From positions 124,001 to 188,000 of the forward strand of contig NZ_BQXO01000003.1 in the NCBI RefSeq assembly GCF_045862785.1: a stretch of 64,000 bases of DNA. Reading direction: 5' to 3'. The DNA is from Furfurilactobacillus curtus (lineage in GTDB: Bacteria > Bacillota > Bacilli > Lactobacillales > Lactobacillaceae). Each line of letters begins with the position of its first letter. The stretch's first letter is position 1. The translations under genes were made by a program, and so were the position numbers. The notes under the pieces are model-generated. The model did no database searches and was not told the origin of the DNA. It saw only the letters and a list, made by a program, of their open reading frames with translations. Shown in pieces: positions 26,054-35,019 of this stretch.

Positions 26054-27128
26054 GATTCAATTCTTCCATCTTTTTGGCTTGTTCATTCAACAATAATGCT
26101 TCAATAATTTCATCGAGTTCGCCGTTCATCACCCGATCTAATTTATTCAGTGTCAAATTAATTCGATGATCTGTCACACGGTTTTGTGGAAAATTATAGG
26201 TCCGAATTCGTTCAGAACGATCGCCGGTCCCCACAGCTGTTTTACGTTGTTCATCGTATTCATTTTGTTCCCGCGAAGCATAGTAGTCGTAAACCCGTTG
26301 TTTAAGGATCTCCATCGCTTTTGCACGGTTTTGTTGCTGAGATCGCTGGTCCTGCATAGAAACAACTACCCCGGTCGGCAAGTGGGTCATTCGCACTGCT
26401 GAACTGGTTTTGTTAATATGTTGACCGCCAGCACCAGAAGAGCGAAACACATCTGTCCGAATATCTTTTGGATCCAAATCAATATCAACATCTTCATATT
26501 CGGGCATCACACCAACTGTCGCCGTGCTCGTGTGTACACGCCCGGCCGATTCGGTGACTGGGACTCGCTGCACACGATGAGCACCATTTTCAAACTTCAA
26601 CTTGGAATAGACTTTCTCACCCGTAATCATGAGGACAATTTCTTTAAAACCGCCCACTTCGGTCGCATTCTCATCAATGACTTCGACATTCCAGCCTTGT
26701 CGCTCAGCATAACGGGTATACATGTTAAAAAGATCGGCGGCAAATAAGCTTGCTTCATCACCGCCAGCAGCGCCATGAATTTCCATAATAATGTTTTTAT
26801 CATCATTCGGATCTGACGGTAACATCAAGACGGTAATCTCTTGTTCCAATTGTGTCTTTTCTTCGTCAAGGTCTTTCAATTCATCTTTGGTCATGGCCTC
26901 CATTTCTGGATCCAACTTTTCTCGTAGCAAGTCATTATCGTCATTAATTTCCGTCATAACCTGTCGGTAACGCCGATATTTCGTTACTGTTTCCCGAATG
27001 CTACCTTCCTCTTTTGACAATGCCATAAAACGATCTGAATCAGCAATAACTTCAGGATCACTCATTAATTCATTCAATTCTTCATAACGGTCAGCCACCG
27101 CCTGTAATTTATCAAACATTTCATCCAT
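26046..27128 (-). CDS. prfA: Peptide chain release factor 1
   Basis: Recognises UAA and UAG in the ribosomal A site. The 360-residue protein contains the codon-recognition tripeptide region (PVTESAGRVHTSTATV, with the PxT-type motif) and the catalytic GAGGQHINKTSSAVR (about 232-246). An N-terminal coiled-coil domain and standard length fit RF1. It begins two bases after the tdk stop codon and overlaps prmC. Confidence 0.97.
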   Translation of the reverse strand: MDEMFDKLQAVADRYEELNELMSDPEVIADSDRFMALSKEEGSIRETVTKYRRYRQVMTEINDDNDLLREKLDPEMEAMTKDELKDLDEEKTQLEQEITVLMLPSDPNDDKNIIMEIHGAAGGDEASLFAADLFNMYTRYAERQGWNVEVIDENATEVGGFKEIVLMITGEKVYSKLKFENGAHRVQRVPVTESAGRVHTSTATVGVMPEYEDVDIDLDPKDIRTDVFRSSGAGGQHINKTSSAVRMTHLPTGVVVSMQDQRSQQQNRAKAMEILKQRVYDYYASREQNEYDEQRKTAVGTGDRSERIRTYNFPQNRVTDHRINLTLNKLDRVMNGELDEIIEALLLNEQAKKMEELNHG

Positions 27129-27130
27129 AA

Positions 27131-27733
27131 TTATTTGGTCTCCTCAACATGAAACTGGGCTTGACTCATCGGGGGGTTGAAATAATGCTCTCGACAAACC
27201 GGGTAATAACTTTCATTACCGCCGATTTGGACCTGCTCACCTTCATACACCGGCTGGCCATCATGCACCCGTAAGTTCATGATGGCCTTTTTTCGGCAGA
27301 ACCAGCAAATTGTCTTCATTTCCTCAATCTTGTCAGCGTAAAGCAGTAAGTACTTTGAGCCTTCAAACAGTTCATTTCTAAAATCATTTTTTAAACCAAA
27401 AGTCATCACTGGAATACGCAATTGGTCAACGACTTTGGTTAACTCTAATATATGATGCTTTTCTAAAAACTGTGCTTCATCAACCAAGACACAGGCCGCA
27501 GATGGATCAATTCTAGTGACAGCCTCATAGATATCTGTCGTCGATTGAATCGCGTGAGCAGGTCGTTTAAGACCAATCCGACTGGAAACAAAGCCAGCTC
27601 CATCTCGTGTATCCACGGCACTGGTCATAATAATGACTGACTTTCCTTGTTCTTCATAGTTATGGGCGACTTTTAAAATCTCAATCGTTTTGCCCGAATT
27701 CATCGCGCCAAAACGAAAAAATAACTGTGCCAT
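27131..27733 (-). CDS. tdk: Thymidine kinase (type II)
   Basis: Salvage kinase forming dTMP. The 200-residue protein has Walker A GAMNSGKT (residues 9-16), Walker B VLVDEAQFL (about 86), and a structural zinc site formed by CWFC and CREH in the C-terminal lasso domain, with the substrate-loop residues GGNESYYPVC. It heads the tdk-prfA-prmC-sua5 string and is divergent from murT. Confidence 0.95.
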   Translation of the reverse strand: MAQLFFRFGAMNSGKTIEILKVAHNYEEQGKSVIIMTSAVDTRDGAGFVSSRIGLKRPAHAIQSTTDIYEAVTRIDPSAACVLVDEAQFLEKHHILELTKVVDQLRIPVMTFGLKNDFRNELFEGSKYLLLYADKIEEMKTICWFCRKKAIMNLRVHDGQPVYEGEQVQIGGNESYYPVCREHYFNPPMSQAQFHVEETK

Positions 27734-27959
27734 GTCGATTTACTCCTGCTCAAAATTTTGTCGCCTTTCATTATAGCGAATCATTGCCCCAATGAACAGG
27801 CTTCTCGACCCCTGGCGAAGCAAGCCGGGTAATACTGAACACTAACAAATCAGCAATAGCATTTCTTAATCAGCGCTTAAACCTGAGCTTCCTCAGCCAG
27901 TTTATTTGACGAATGTGCTAAACTACAAAGGTTAATTACAGTGTTGAAGGAGTTCTTTT

Positions 27960-29321
27960 ATGTCATTAAAAAGCGGCGTGGCCACGGCGGTCGGCAAATC
28001 ATCTTATTGGTTCTTACACACATTTTTACACGGTGGTTCTTCCCTGCCAGGCAAACTGGCGACGCGTATTGATCCTGAATTGTTGAAGACCCTCGGACAA
28101 AATTATGACGTCATTGTGGTCACAGGTACAAATGGTAAGACCTTGACGACAGCACTGACAGTTCGCGTTTTACGCGAAAAATATACGGATGTTTTAACCA
28201 ATCCGACGGGATCCAATATGGAACAAGGTATCGTTGGCACTTTTCTTCATGCAAAACGTCCACGTGGTCAACGCCCCTTAGCAATTTTAGAAGTTGATGA
28301 AGCTAACGTCATCAAGGTTACTCAATATATCAAACCGATCGCCTTTGTGCTAACTAACATCTTCCGCGATCAAATGGATCGATATGGCGAAATCTATACA
28401 ACGTATAAAAAAATTCTCGATGGAATTAAACTAGCACCAGATGCAACGATTATTGCTAACGGCGACGCTCAGTTATTTAATTCTGTTTCACTGCCTAACC
28501 CCAAAATTTTCTACGGCTTTAATCATCTGCCTAAAGCTGACATAACTGCCCCGGTGAATACCGATGGCATTTTGTGTCCCATCTGTCAGCACATTTTGCA
28601 TTATCACTTCATGACTTATGGCAATTTAGGCGATTATTTCTGTCCCCATTGCGGTTTTCATCGGCCAGAATTGACCGATGCTGTTACCAAACTTGGCGCG
28701 ATGACTCCGACTAGCTCAGTGTTTGAAATTAATAATCAACCTTATGAAATTGGTATTGGCGGTTTGTACAACATTTATAATGCACTCGCTGCCTTTGCAG
28801 TCGGTCACTTTATGGGTGTGAGTGATGATCAGATACGGCTGGCTTTTACGAGCGATGAACGTGTCTTCGGTCGTCAAGAAGAAATTCATGTTGGCGACAA
28901 AGATGTGACGTTGATTTTGATTAAAAATCCAGTCGGTGTTAACCAAGTCATTGATATGATCTTAACGGAACCAGATCCTTTCTCATTCGTTGGCCTGCTG
29001 AATGCAAATTATGCGGATGGGATTGATACAAGCTGGATTTGGGACGGTGAATTTGAAAAACTAGGCGCCGCGGGTAGCGGTCAACAGCCAAAGATCAAAG
29101 CTTTCATGACCGGCGGCGAACGTTATAAAGATATCACCTTTCGTCTGAAAGTGGCCGGTGTTGATCATCCGATTATTGAGCCTGATCTCAGCGAAGTGGT
29201 AGGCAAAATCAAGACATTACCAACTAAGAAAGTTTATGTGCTGGCAACCTATACCGCTGTTTTGCAACTACGAAAACAATTTGCCAGTAAAGGTTTAATT
29301 AAGGAAGGAATGGGTGCTTAA
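27960..29321 (+). CDS. murT: Lipid II isoglutaminyl synthase, Mur ligase-like subunit MurT
   Basis: With GatD it amidates the alpha-carboxyl of D-Glu in lipid II. The 453-residue protein has the Mur ligase P-loop VVTGTNGKTLTTAL (about 53-66), LEVDEANV, an Asn-rich ATP region, a four-cysteine zinc ribbon (CPIC and CPHC, about 204-230) inserted in the central domain, and a C-terminal DUF1727 part. This Cys4 insert is diagnostic for MurT. The ATG has GAAGGAG upstream. It overlaps gatD by one base and is divergent from tdk. Confidence 0.96.
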   Translation: MSLKSGVATAVGKSSYWFLHTFLHGGSSLPGKLATRIDPELLKTLGQNYDVIVVTGTNGKTLTTALTVRVLREKYTDVLTNPTGSNMEQGIVGTFLHAKRPRGQRPLAILEVDEANVIKVTQYIKPIAFVLTNIFRDQMDRYGEIYTTYKKILDGIKLAPDATIIANGDAQLFNSVSLPNPKIFYGFNHLPKADITAPVNTDGILCPICQHILHYHFMTYGNLGDYFCPHCGFHRPELTDAVTKLGAMTPTSSVFEINNQPYEIGIGGLYNIYNALAAFAVGHFMGVSDDQIRLAFTSDERVFGRQEEIHVGDKDVTLILIKNPVGVNQVIDMILTEPDPFSFVGLLNANYADGIDTSWIWDGEFEKLGAAGSGQQPKIKAFMTGGERYKDITFRLKVAGVDHPIIEPDLSEVVGKIKTLPTKKVYVLATYTAVLQLRKQFASKGLIKEGMGA

Positions 29322-30028
29322 TGGCAAAATACAGTTTAACCATCGCTCACTTATATGGCGATCTCATGAACACCTATGGCGACGTTGGCAATATTCTGGC
29401 CATGAACTATTACGCTGGTCAGATGGATACCGAAATTCAGACCACGCTGATCAGTCTTGGTGATGATTTCCGGGAAACTGACTATGATATCGTCTTCTTT
29501 GGTGGTGGTCAGGACTTCGAACAAACGATTGTGGCCAAGGATCTTCCCAGTAAGGCTACGGCCATCACAAATTTCATCGAGTCTGGTGGGCCAACCTTGG
29601 CAATCTGTGGTGGTTTCCAATTACTCGGCCAGTACTACATTGGTGCGGACGGTGAAAAAATCACTGGAACTAAATCGATGTCACACTATACAAAAAATCA
29701 ACATGATCATCGATTCATTGGTGACACGATTATTCAGGATGAACAAACTGGTGAAGTCTACCATGGTTTTGAAAATCATCAAGGCATGACTTTTTTAGGT
29801 GAAGATGAAGCGCCCCTAGGCGTTGTTTCAGAAGGCGCTGGTAATAATGGTATGGATGGTACAGAGGGGGTCCACTATAAGAACGTCTACGGTACTTATT
29901 TCCACGGACCGATTTTGACTCGCAATGGCGATATTGCCAAACATCTGCTCGTAGAAGCACTAAAACGAAAGTATCCCGCACAAGATTTTTCAGCATTTGA
30001 GGCCATGGAAATCCCAGCAACATTCTAG
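29321..30028 (+). CDS. gatD: Lipid II isoglutaminyl synthase, glutamine amidotransferase subunit GatD
   Basis: Class I glutaminase that supplies ammonia to MurT for amidation of the stem-peptide D-Glu. The 235-residue product has VFFGGGQDFEQ, the nucleophile Cys in LAICGGFQLLGQ (about residue 94), and the catalytic His in the GTYFHGPILTRN region (about 189). Its start codon overlaps the murT stop (TAATG), so the two subunits are translationally coupled. A strong hairpin terminator follows. Confidence 0.96.
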   Translation: MAKYSLTIAHLYGDLMNTYGDVGNILAMNYYAGQMDTEIQTTLISLGDDFRETDYDIVFFGGGQDFEQTIVAKDLPSKATAITNFIESGGPTLAICGGFQLLGQYYIGADGEKITGTKSMSHYTKNQHDHRFIGDTIIQDEQTGEVYHGFENHQGMTFLGEDEAPLGVVSEGAGNNGMDGTEGVHYKNVYGTYFHGPILTRNGDIAKHLLVEALKRKYPAQDFSAFEAMEIPATF

Positions 30029-30071
30029 CCGCAATGACACAATAAGTTGCGATAAATGCACGATTACGAAA

Positions 30072-30127
30072 AACAAATGGCACGATCCACTCGAAATGAA
30101 ATCGAATGGATCGTGCCATTTTATTTA
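30072..30127. terminator. Bidirectional terminator between gatD and the aldo/keto reductase gene
   Basis: Near-perfect long stem: TGGCACGATCCA and TGGATCGTGCCA flank an inner TCGA pair, with TTTTATTT on the right and an A-rich left flank. It serves the convergent gatD and aldo/keto reductase genes. Confidence 0.9.
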
Positions 30128-30148
30128 ACAAAACAGCGTTAACGATCT

Positions 30149-30991
30149 TTAATTCATGGTCAGCGACCGCTTCAGCCACGCCTCATCATTGGGATCTTCT
30201 GAACCACGTTGGTGCTTGTCAATGCCGGCAATAGCCGTCATTTGCGCATCAGTGAGTTCAAAATCGAAGACATCAATATTCTCAGCGACGCGGGCTTGGT
30301 GAATTGATTTTGGAATGACGATAATTCCGCGTTGGATATGCCAGCGGAGAATCACTTGCGCCACACTCTTATTGTGTGCAGTAGCAATTTCATTTAAAAC
30401 AGGATCTTTCAAAACGCCACCTTTGCCTTGTCCCAAGGGCCCCCAAGCTTCATGGGCGATGCCCAAGTTGGCCAAATACTCATGCAATTGAGTTTGTTGG
30501 AAATAAGGATGGGTTTCAATCTGATCGACGGCTGGCGTGATCTTGGCCGTCGTCAATAATTGATCCATTTGCGGTTGTTCAAAATTAGACACCCCAATAG
30601 CCTTAATCAGACCATCATTGTATAGATCTTCCATCGCTCGCCATTTTTCATTATAGCCAGCACTCGGCCAATGAATTAGATACAAGTCTAAATAATCCGT
30701 TTGCAACCGTTGTAGGCTTGCCTTAAACGCAGTAATCGTGTCATCGTAAGTTTGAACACTATCCCATAATTTAGAGGTAATAAACAAATCTGATCGTTTA
30801 ACATCACTAGCCGCTAACGCCTCACCCACCCCAGCTTCGTTATGATAAATGGCAGCTGTATCGAAATGGCGATAACCATCAGCCAGTGCATACTCAATCG
30901 AGTGACGTAAATCATTTTTATCTTCAACCAAGAAAACACCCAAACCTAATTGGGGAATTTTGGTCCCATTGTTCAAGGTCACATTTTCCAT
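30149..30991 (-). CDS. Aldo/keto reductase
   Basis: Cytosolic NADPH-dependent reductase of the AKR5-like (2,5-diketo-gluconate reductase) group. The 280-residue TIM barrel shows GYRHFDTAAIYHNE with catalytic Asp and Tyr (about 41-54), TSKLW with the catalytic Lys (about 77), LYLIHWP with the His (about 110), GVSNFEQPQ, and the cofactor-binding IPKSIHQARVAEN (about 235). All four catalytic residues are present. Substrate unknown. It is monocistronic, between the convergent gatD terminator and the sugar operon. Confidence 0.94.
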   Translation of the reverse strand: MENVTLNNGTKIPQLGLGVFLVEDKNDLRHSIEYALADGYRHFDTAAIYHNEAGVGEALAASDVKRSDLFITSKLWDSVQTYDDTITAFKASLQRLQTDYLDLYLIHWPSAGYNEKWRAMEDLYNDGLIKAIGVSNFEQPQMDQLLTTAKITPAVDQIETHPYFQQTQLHEYLANLGIAHEAWGPLGQGKGGVLKDPVLNEIATAHNKSVAQVILRWHIQRGIIVIPKSIHQARVAENIDVFDFELTDAQMTAIAGIDKHQRGSEDPNDEAWLKRSLTMN

Positions 30992-31110
30992 TATTTGTTC
31001 CTCCTTTTCGATTCCACCACCTAGTCTAAATCATTTGGAACAAATAGTCAGGCCATAATGTGTTCCCAACTAATAATACCTTTTCTGAACATCCGGCCTG
31101 ACAAATTCAC

Positions 31111-31992
31111 TTAGTTTTTTTGTTCAAAAACTCGCTGAGCAAGGGCAAAATTTCCAATGGTCGCTGACCCATTTTCCTCAACTAACGGCATCACAATATA
31201 TTGATCTAGATCGCCTAGATCAATATATCCATTAACCAATTCAGTGAATTCATGACGAACCTTCGTTAATAAGGTTGGGTTCATCACGCCACCACCAAAA
31301 ATCACTTTATCTGGTCGTAGTACCATTGTTGCCTGCTCAGCTGCTTGAGCAATATAAAAAGCAATAATATCCCAAACATGATTTGTCAATGGCACTTTAG
31401 CTCCTGGAATTCCCAGTCGAGCCTCAAAGGTTGGGCCAGATGCCACTCCTTCTAAACAATCACCGTGATAAGGACAAACGCCTTCAAAATCAAGGTCATC
31501 TGGATGTCGCTTCACGTGCGTATGTCCCATCTCAGGATTACCAGCATGCCCAATAAACCGGCCATTTTCAATTGCCCCAGCACCAATACCTGTCCCCACC
31601 GTAAAGTAAACTAACGAAGTGACCTCATCATGGTGCTGTTGATAAGTAATATACTCACCAAAAGCTGATCCATTTACATCTGTAGTCCAGTACATCGGTA
31701 CAGTTAAGTTCTTTTTTAAATAACCAAGGACATCGGTGTCGGACCAATTCGGCTTAGGTGTTGTTGTAATATAACCATATTTGTCAGCAGTCGGTCTCAT
31801 TTCAATTGGGCCAAAGGAAGCGACTGACAACGCGGCTAAATCATCAAAACGTTTAAAAAAATCAACTGTCGTGGATAATGTTTCCTGCGGTGTTGTCGTC
31901 GGAAATACAACCCTCGCCACAACCTGGCGCCGTTCATCCCCAACAGCACAAACAAACTTGGTCCCACCAGCTTCAATACTTCCAAACAACAT
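31111..31992 (-). CDS. ROK family fructokinase/hexokinase (GmuE-like)
   Basis: ATP-dependent sugar kinase. The 293-residue product has the phosphate-1 loop SIEAGGTKFVCAVGD, the catalytic Asp in TDVNGSAFGEY (about 104), GTGIGAGAIENG (about 133), and the ROK zinc site with GHTHVKRHPDD and CPYHGDCLEG, a form typical of fructokinases. FGGGVMN follows. It is the last gene of a GH1-PTS-GntR operon, the position taken by gmuE in the glucomannan operon of B. subtilis. Fructose or mannose as substrate is inferred from that parallel. Confidence 0.9.
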   Translation of the reverse strand: MLFGSIEAGGTKFVCAVGDERRQVVARVVFPTTTPQETLSTTVDFFKRFDDLAALSVASFGPIEMRPTADKYGYITTTPKPNWSDTDVLGYLKKNLTVPMYWTTDVNGSAFGEYITYQQHHDEVTSLVYFTVGTGIGAGAIENGRFIGHAGNPEMGHTHVKRHPDDLDFEGVCPYHGDCLEGVASGPTFEARLGIPGAKVPLTNHVWDIIAFYIAQAAEQATMVLRPDKVIFGGGVMNPTLLTKVRHEFTELVNGYIDLGDLDQYIVMPLVEENGSATIGNFALAQRVFEQKN

Positions 31993-32020
31993 GTCACTTT
32001 CGCCTCATCCTATTTTTTTG

Positions 32021-32740
32021 TCATCCATCATTAATTTCAATGATGTTATAAGCTCGCGTATCATATAAATTACGGCTCTTCGAATATTCAATATTTTTGC
32101 CTAAACTAGTCCATACAACTTGCTCAATTTCTAAAATCGGAGTGTTTATTTTTGCACCCAAATATTTAACGTCTAAATCCATCGCTTCTGCAGCCTGGAT
32201 TCGTCGCCGCGCGCCACCAAAATCAATTTTTAAATCTTCGTGCAGATACCGGTAAATAGAACCCTTAACTACCGATTCTGACAATGATGGCATCATTTCA
32301 ACAGGCATATAAGTATGTTCCAAAATAAACGGTTGCCCATCTAATAAACGCAAACGAATAATATCATATAGTGGGGTCGTTGTTGCCAAGCTTAAACGCT
32401 GATAAACAATCTCTGGAACATTACTCGTGCTCGTGAAACGAATGATCTTACTCGTTACATGAGCACTGCCTTGCTGCATTGTTAAACCGTCAAACGCATT
32501 GGCTGGCGCATCACGCGATTCCAGTAAATCTGTGCCACCCAATACAATGGTGCCCAGACCGGACTTTTTAAAAATTTGCCCATCATGGGTCAAGACATCT
32601 AGAGCACGTTTAATTGTCATTTTACTAACAGAAAATTCAGAGGCTAATTCTTCTTGTTTCGGGAGTAATGATTGTGGTGGATATAAACCGTTTTCAATGC
32701 GTTTTTGAATTTGTGACACAACATATTGGTATTTTTTCAT
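32021..32740 (-). CDS. GntR/HutC-family transcriptional regulator (GmuR-like)
   Basis: Local repressor for the sugar operon. The 239-residue protein begins MKKYQYVVSQIQKRIENG and has the GntR winged helix with SLLPKQEELASEFSVSKMTIKRAL (quoted here in part) at about 22-45 and a UTRA effector domain from about residue 80 (YQRLSLATTTPLYDIIRLR). The frame extends 38 codons upstream without a ribosome binding site; the shorter start fits the family. An AGGG lies about 13 bases upstream, so translation may be weak. A TGGTATAAT extended -10 sequence 60 bases upstream could give it a promoter of its own. Confidence 0.9.
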   Translation of the reverse strand: MKKYQYVVSQIQKRIENGLYPPQSLLPKQEELASEFSVSKMTIKRALDVLTHDGQIFKKSGLGTIVLGGTDLLESRDAPANAFDGLTMQQGSAHVTSKIIRFTSTSNVPEIVYQRLSLATTTPLYDIIRLRLLDGQPFILEHTYMPVEMMPSLSESVVKGSIYRYLHEDLKIDFGGARRRIQAAEAMDLDVKYLGAKINTPILEIEQVVWTSLGKNIEYSKSRNLYDTRAYNIIEINDG

Positions 32741-32803
32741 CAGTAATTTATAGCCCTTTACCTTAATAATTATCAGTCTGCCAACAAGGTGGCCAATACG
32801 ATG

Positions 32804-32812
32804 ATTATACCA
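32804..32812 (-). promoter_or_regulatory. Possible internal promoter (extended -10) before the GntR gene
   Basis: Minus strand TGGTATAAT matches the extended -10 form TGnTATAAT and lies in the 114-base gap before the GntR start. No good -35 is seen. A GCCA...TGGC inverted repeat follows just downstream and could be an autoregulatory site. Confidence 0.4.
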
Positions 32813-32854
32813 ATAATTGCATCCAATCGAGAACAATGATGCTGTAATCAACAA

Positions 32855-34312
32855 TTAAACAAGGCGTCCACCGGAATGAATAACCGTTTGATACCAATAA
32901 AAGGAATCCTTTTTTAAGCGCTGCTTACTACCACGGCCTAAATTGTCTTGATCAACATAGATAAAACCATAACGTTTGCTCATTTCACCTGTACTTGCTG
33001 AAACTAAATCAATTACACTCCATGGACAATAGCCTAATAGTGGAACACCGTCTAATGTAACGGCTTGCTCCATTGCTAATATATGCCGTCTTAGATAATT
33101 AATGCGTCCTCGATCATGAATTTTCCCTTGATAATCAACTTGGTCAATGGCCCCAAAACCATTTTCAACGATAAATTGTGGCAAATGCCAGCGATCAAAC
33201 ATCCAGTTCATGGCGTAACGCAACCCCAGCGGATCGATTTGCCATCCCCAATCAGATTTTTCTAAATTAGGATTATCAACTAAATTATTTTGCTCGTTAT
33301 AGGTGAATAAGGGATCAGTTAAGGAATGTGTTGCAAAACTCATATAATAACTAAATCCCAAATAATCAACCCGACCGGCCTGCAGTTGCCGATAGTCATC
33401 TTCTGTGATGTCCATTTGGTAATTGGCATGTTGCCAATCCAGCAATAACCAATGGGGGTAAATGCCTAAACATTGGACATCGCCATAATAAAACCGCGTT
33501 TGCATGGCCCGCTGAGCAGCCATAACTGTGGCGGGATCATCCGAATCAGGATAAATTGGAGACATATTTAACATGGCACCAACTTGCACTTGTTGGTCAA
33601 TTGCATGGGCAAGTTGAACCACTTTCGCTGAAGCGACCATTTCATAGTGTGCCGCTTGAAACATTTGTTGCCGACTATTTTCATCAACAGTAAGTTGTAA
33701 ACCTGAATTTTGAAATAACGGATGTGGATCTTGATAATTCGTTTGGTTGTTGATTTCGTTAAACGTCAACCAATACTTCACTTGATGATGAAAACGTTGA
33801 ATAACGGTAGCCGCAAAATGAGTAAAAAAATCAATTAATTTACGGTTACGCCACCCGCCATAGACTTGGACAAGATGAAGCGGCATTTCAAAATGTGACA
33901 GGGTCACGATTGGTTCAATACCATTTTCTCGTAATCTCGTGAACAAACGATCATAAAAAGCTAATCCTGCTTCATTTGGTTCTGCTTCATCACCATTAGG
34001 AAAAATTCTAGTCCAAGCAATTGAAGTTCGAAAACAAGTTAATCCCAACTGATGAAACAATGTAATGTCTTCAGCAAACGTATGATAAAAATCAATTCCC
34101 CAGTGATTGGGATAAATTTGTCCCTTCTCAACCTTGGAGTCTATAACTCGTGGATGATTTTTGTCACCCAATCGCATGACATCAGCGATACTAACCCCTT
34201 TGCCATCGAAATTCCATGCACCCTCTAGTTGATGGGCAGCAGCTGCTGCGCCCCATAGAAAATCCTTTGGTAATTGATATCCGATTGCCTGTTGTCTCAT
34301 CCTGCCAACCAT
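32855..34312 (-). CDS. 6-phospho-beta-glucosidase, GH1 (downstream copy)
   Basis: Hydrolyses PTS-imported phosphorylated beta-glycosides in the cytoplasm. The 485-residue TIM barrel has the N-terminal FLWGAAAAAHQLEGAWN, acid/base Glu in LTFNEIN (about 180), nucleophile Glu in FIVENGFG (about 380), and the 6-phosphate-binding SASTGEMSKRYGFIY (about 440), with Ser, Lys and Tyr all present. The start is uncertain: the first ATG has a poor ribosome binding site, and an ATG four codons later is an alternative. It lies between the PTS IIA and GntR genes. Confidence 0.92.
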   Translation of the reverse strand: MVGRMRQQAIGYQLPKDFLWGAAAAAHQLEGAWNFDGKGVSIADVMRLGDKNHPRVIDSKVEKGQIYPNHWGIDFYHTFAEDITLFHQLGLTCFRTSIAWTRIFPNGDEAEPNEAGLAFYDRLFTRLRENGIEPIVTLSHFEMPLHLVQVYGGWRNRKLIDFFTHFAATVIQRFHHQVKYWLTFNEINNQTNYQDPHPLFQNSGLQLTVDENSRQQMFQAAHYEMVASAKVVQLAHAIDQQVQVGAMLNMSPIYPDSDDPATVMAAQRAMQTRFYYGDVQCLGIYPHWLLLDWQHANYQMDITEDDYRQLQAGRVDYLGFSYYMSFATHSLTDPLFTYNEQNNLVDNPNLEKSDWGWQIDPLGLRYAMNWMFDRWHLPQFIVENGFGAIDQVDYQGKIHDRGRINYLRRHILAMEQAVTLDGVPLLGYCPWSVIDLVSASTGEMSKRYGFIYVDQDNLGRGSKQRLKKDSFYWYQTVIHSGGRLV

Positions 34313-34334
34313 TCTCTCTTTATTTCAATAAGAT

Positions 34335-34664
34335 CTAATTATTGGATTTATTACCGGCCATCGTCTGATACAAGGCAACGATTTCTGTCGTAAGATCTTT
34401 AAAGGTAATCCCGTTCATTAACCAATCTTGGGCATGTACCATATACAGGTTCACCTCTGTGTGATGACCCTGAGCCTCCTGGGTTAATAATTTCGTTTGG
34501 ACATCGTGGGCCTTCATTAAGGCCTGGTCAGCATCCTTTAATGACTGCTGGGCAGTCGTGAAATTGCCTTCTTTAGCGGCTTTAATTGCTGTCATGCAGT
34601 CATTCTTAGCATCACCGCCTTGCATAATAATGCTCATAACAATCTGCGAATATTCGTCATTCAT
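34335..34664 (-). CDS. PTS system lactose/cellobiose-family IIA component
   Basis: Phosphocarrier that passes phosphate from HPr to IIB. The 109-residue all-helical protein carries the active-site His77 in LYMVHAQDWLM and the N-terminal IIMQGGDAKNDCM characteristic of the Lac-family IIA. It lies 12 bases after the IIB gene and 22 before the GH1 gene. Confidence 0.95.
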   Translation of the reverse strand: MNDEYSQIVMSIIMQGGDAKNDCMTAIKAAKEGNFTTAQQSLKDADQALMKAHDVQTKLLTQEAQGHHTEVNLYMVHAQDWLMNGITFKDLTTEIVALYQTMAGNKSNN

Positions 34665-34676
34665 TCCTCAAACTCC

Positions 34677-35006
34677 TTAATTAGTAGCTGACGCAATTAG
34701 CGCCTCTGCGGATTGCAAAACTTTGGCACCATTCATCATGCCATAGTCTTGCATATCAATAACCATCATTGGAATCCCGGCTGCATCAGTCTTTTGTTTA
34801 ACATCAGCGGCCATGTAACGGACCTGCGGGCCAAGTAACAAAACATCAGGAGAAGCTGCTTCTAATTGATGATCGATATCCGATGTTGAAGTAGCAAATA
34901 CCTTGTAATCTTTACCGGCCGCTGTGGCCGCATCCTGCATTTTAGAAGCTAATAGGGATGTTGACATGCCTGCCGAGCAAGCAAGTAGAATTGTTTTTTG
35001 AGCCAT
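34677..35006 (-). CDS. PTS system cellobiose-family IIB component
   Basis: Transfers phosphate from IIA to the incoming sugar on IIC. The 109-residue protein has the phosphorylated Cys in ILLACSAGMSTSLLA close to the N-terminus (P-loop-like) and the family-type LLGPQVRYM. The start MAQKTILLA has AGGAGG nearby; a 33-codon upstream open extension overlaps the IIC gene and is rejected. Confidence 0.95.
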   Translation of the reverse strand: MAQKTILLACSAGMSTSLLASKMQDAATAAGKDYKVFATSTSDIDHQLEAASPDVLLLGPQVRYMAADVKQKTDAAGIPMMVIDMQDYGMMNGAKVLQSAEALIASATN

Positions 35007-35019
35007 GATGTGTTTCCTC

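Noticed and set aside
29730..30179. 149-codon minus-strand open frame
   Set aside because: Runs antisense through gatD, across the bidirectional terminator and into the aldo/keto reductase gene; not a plausible gene.
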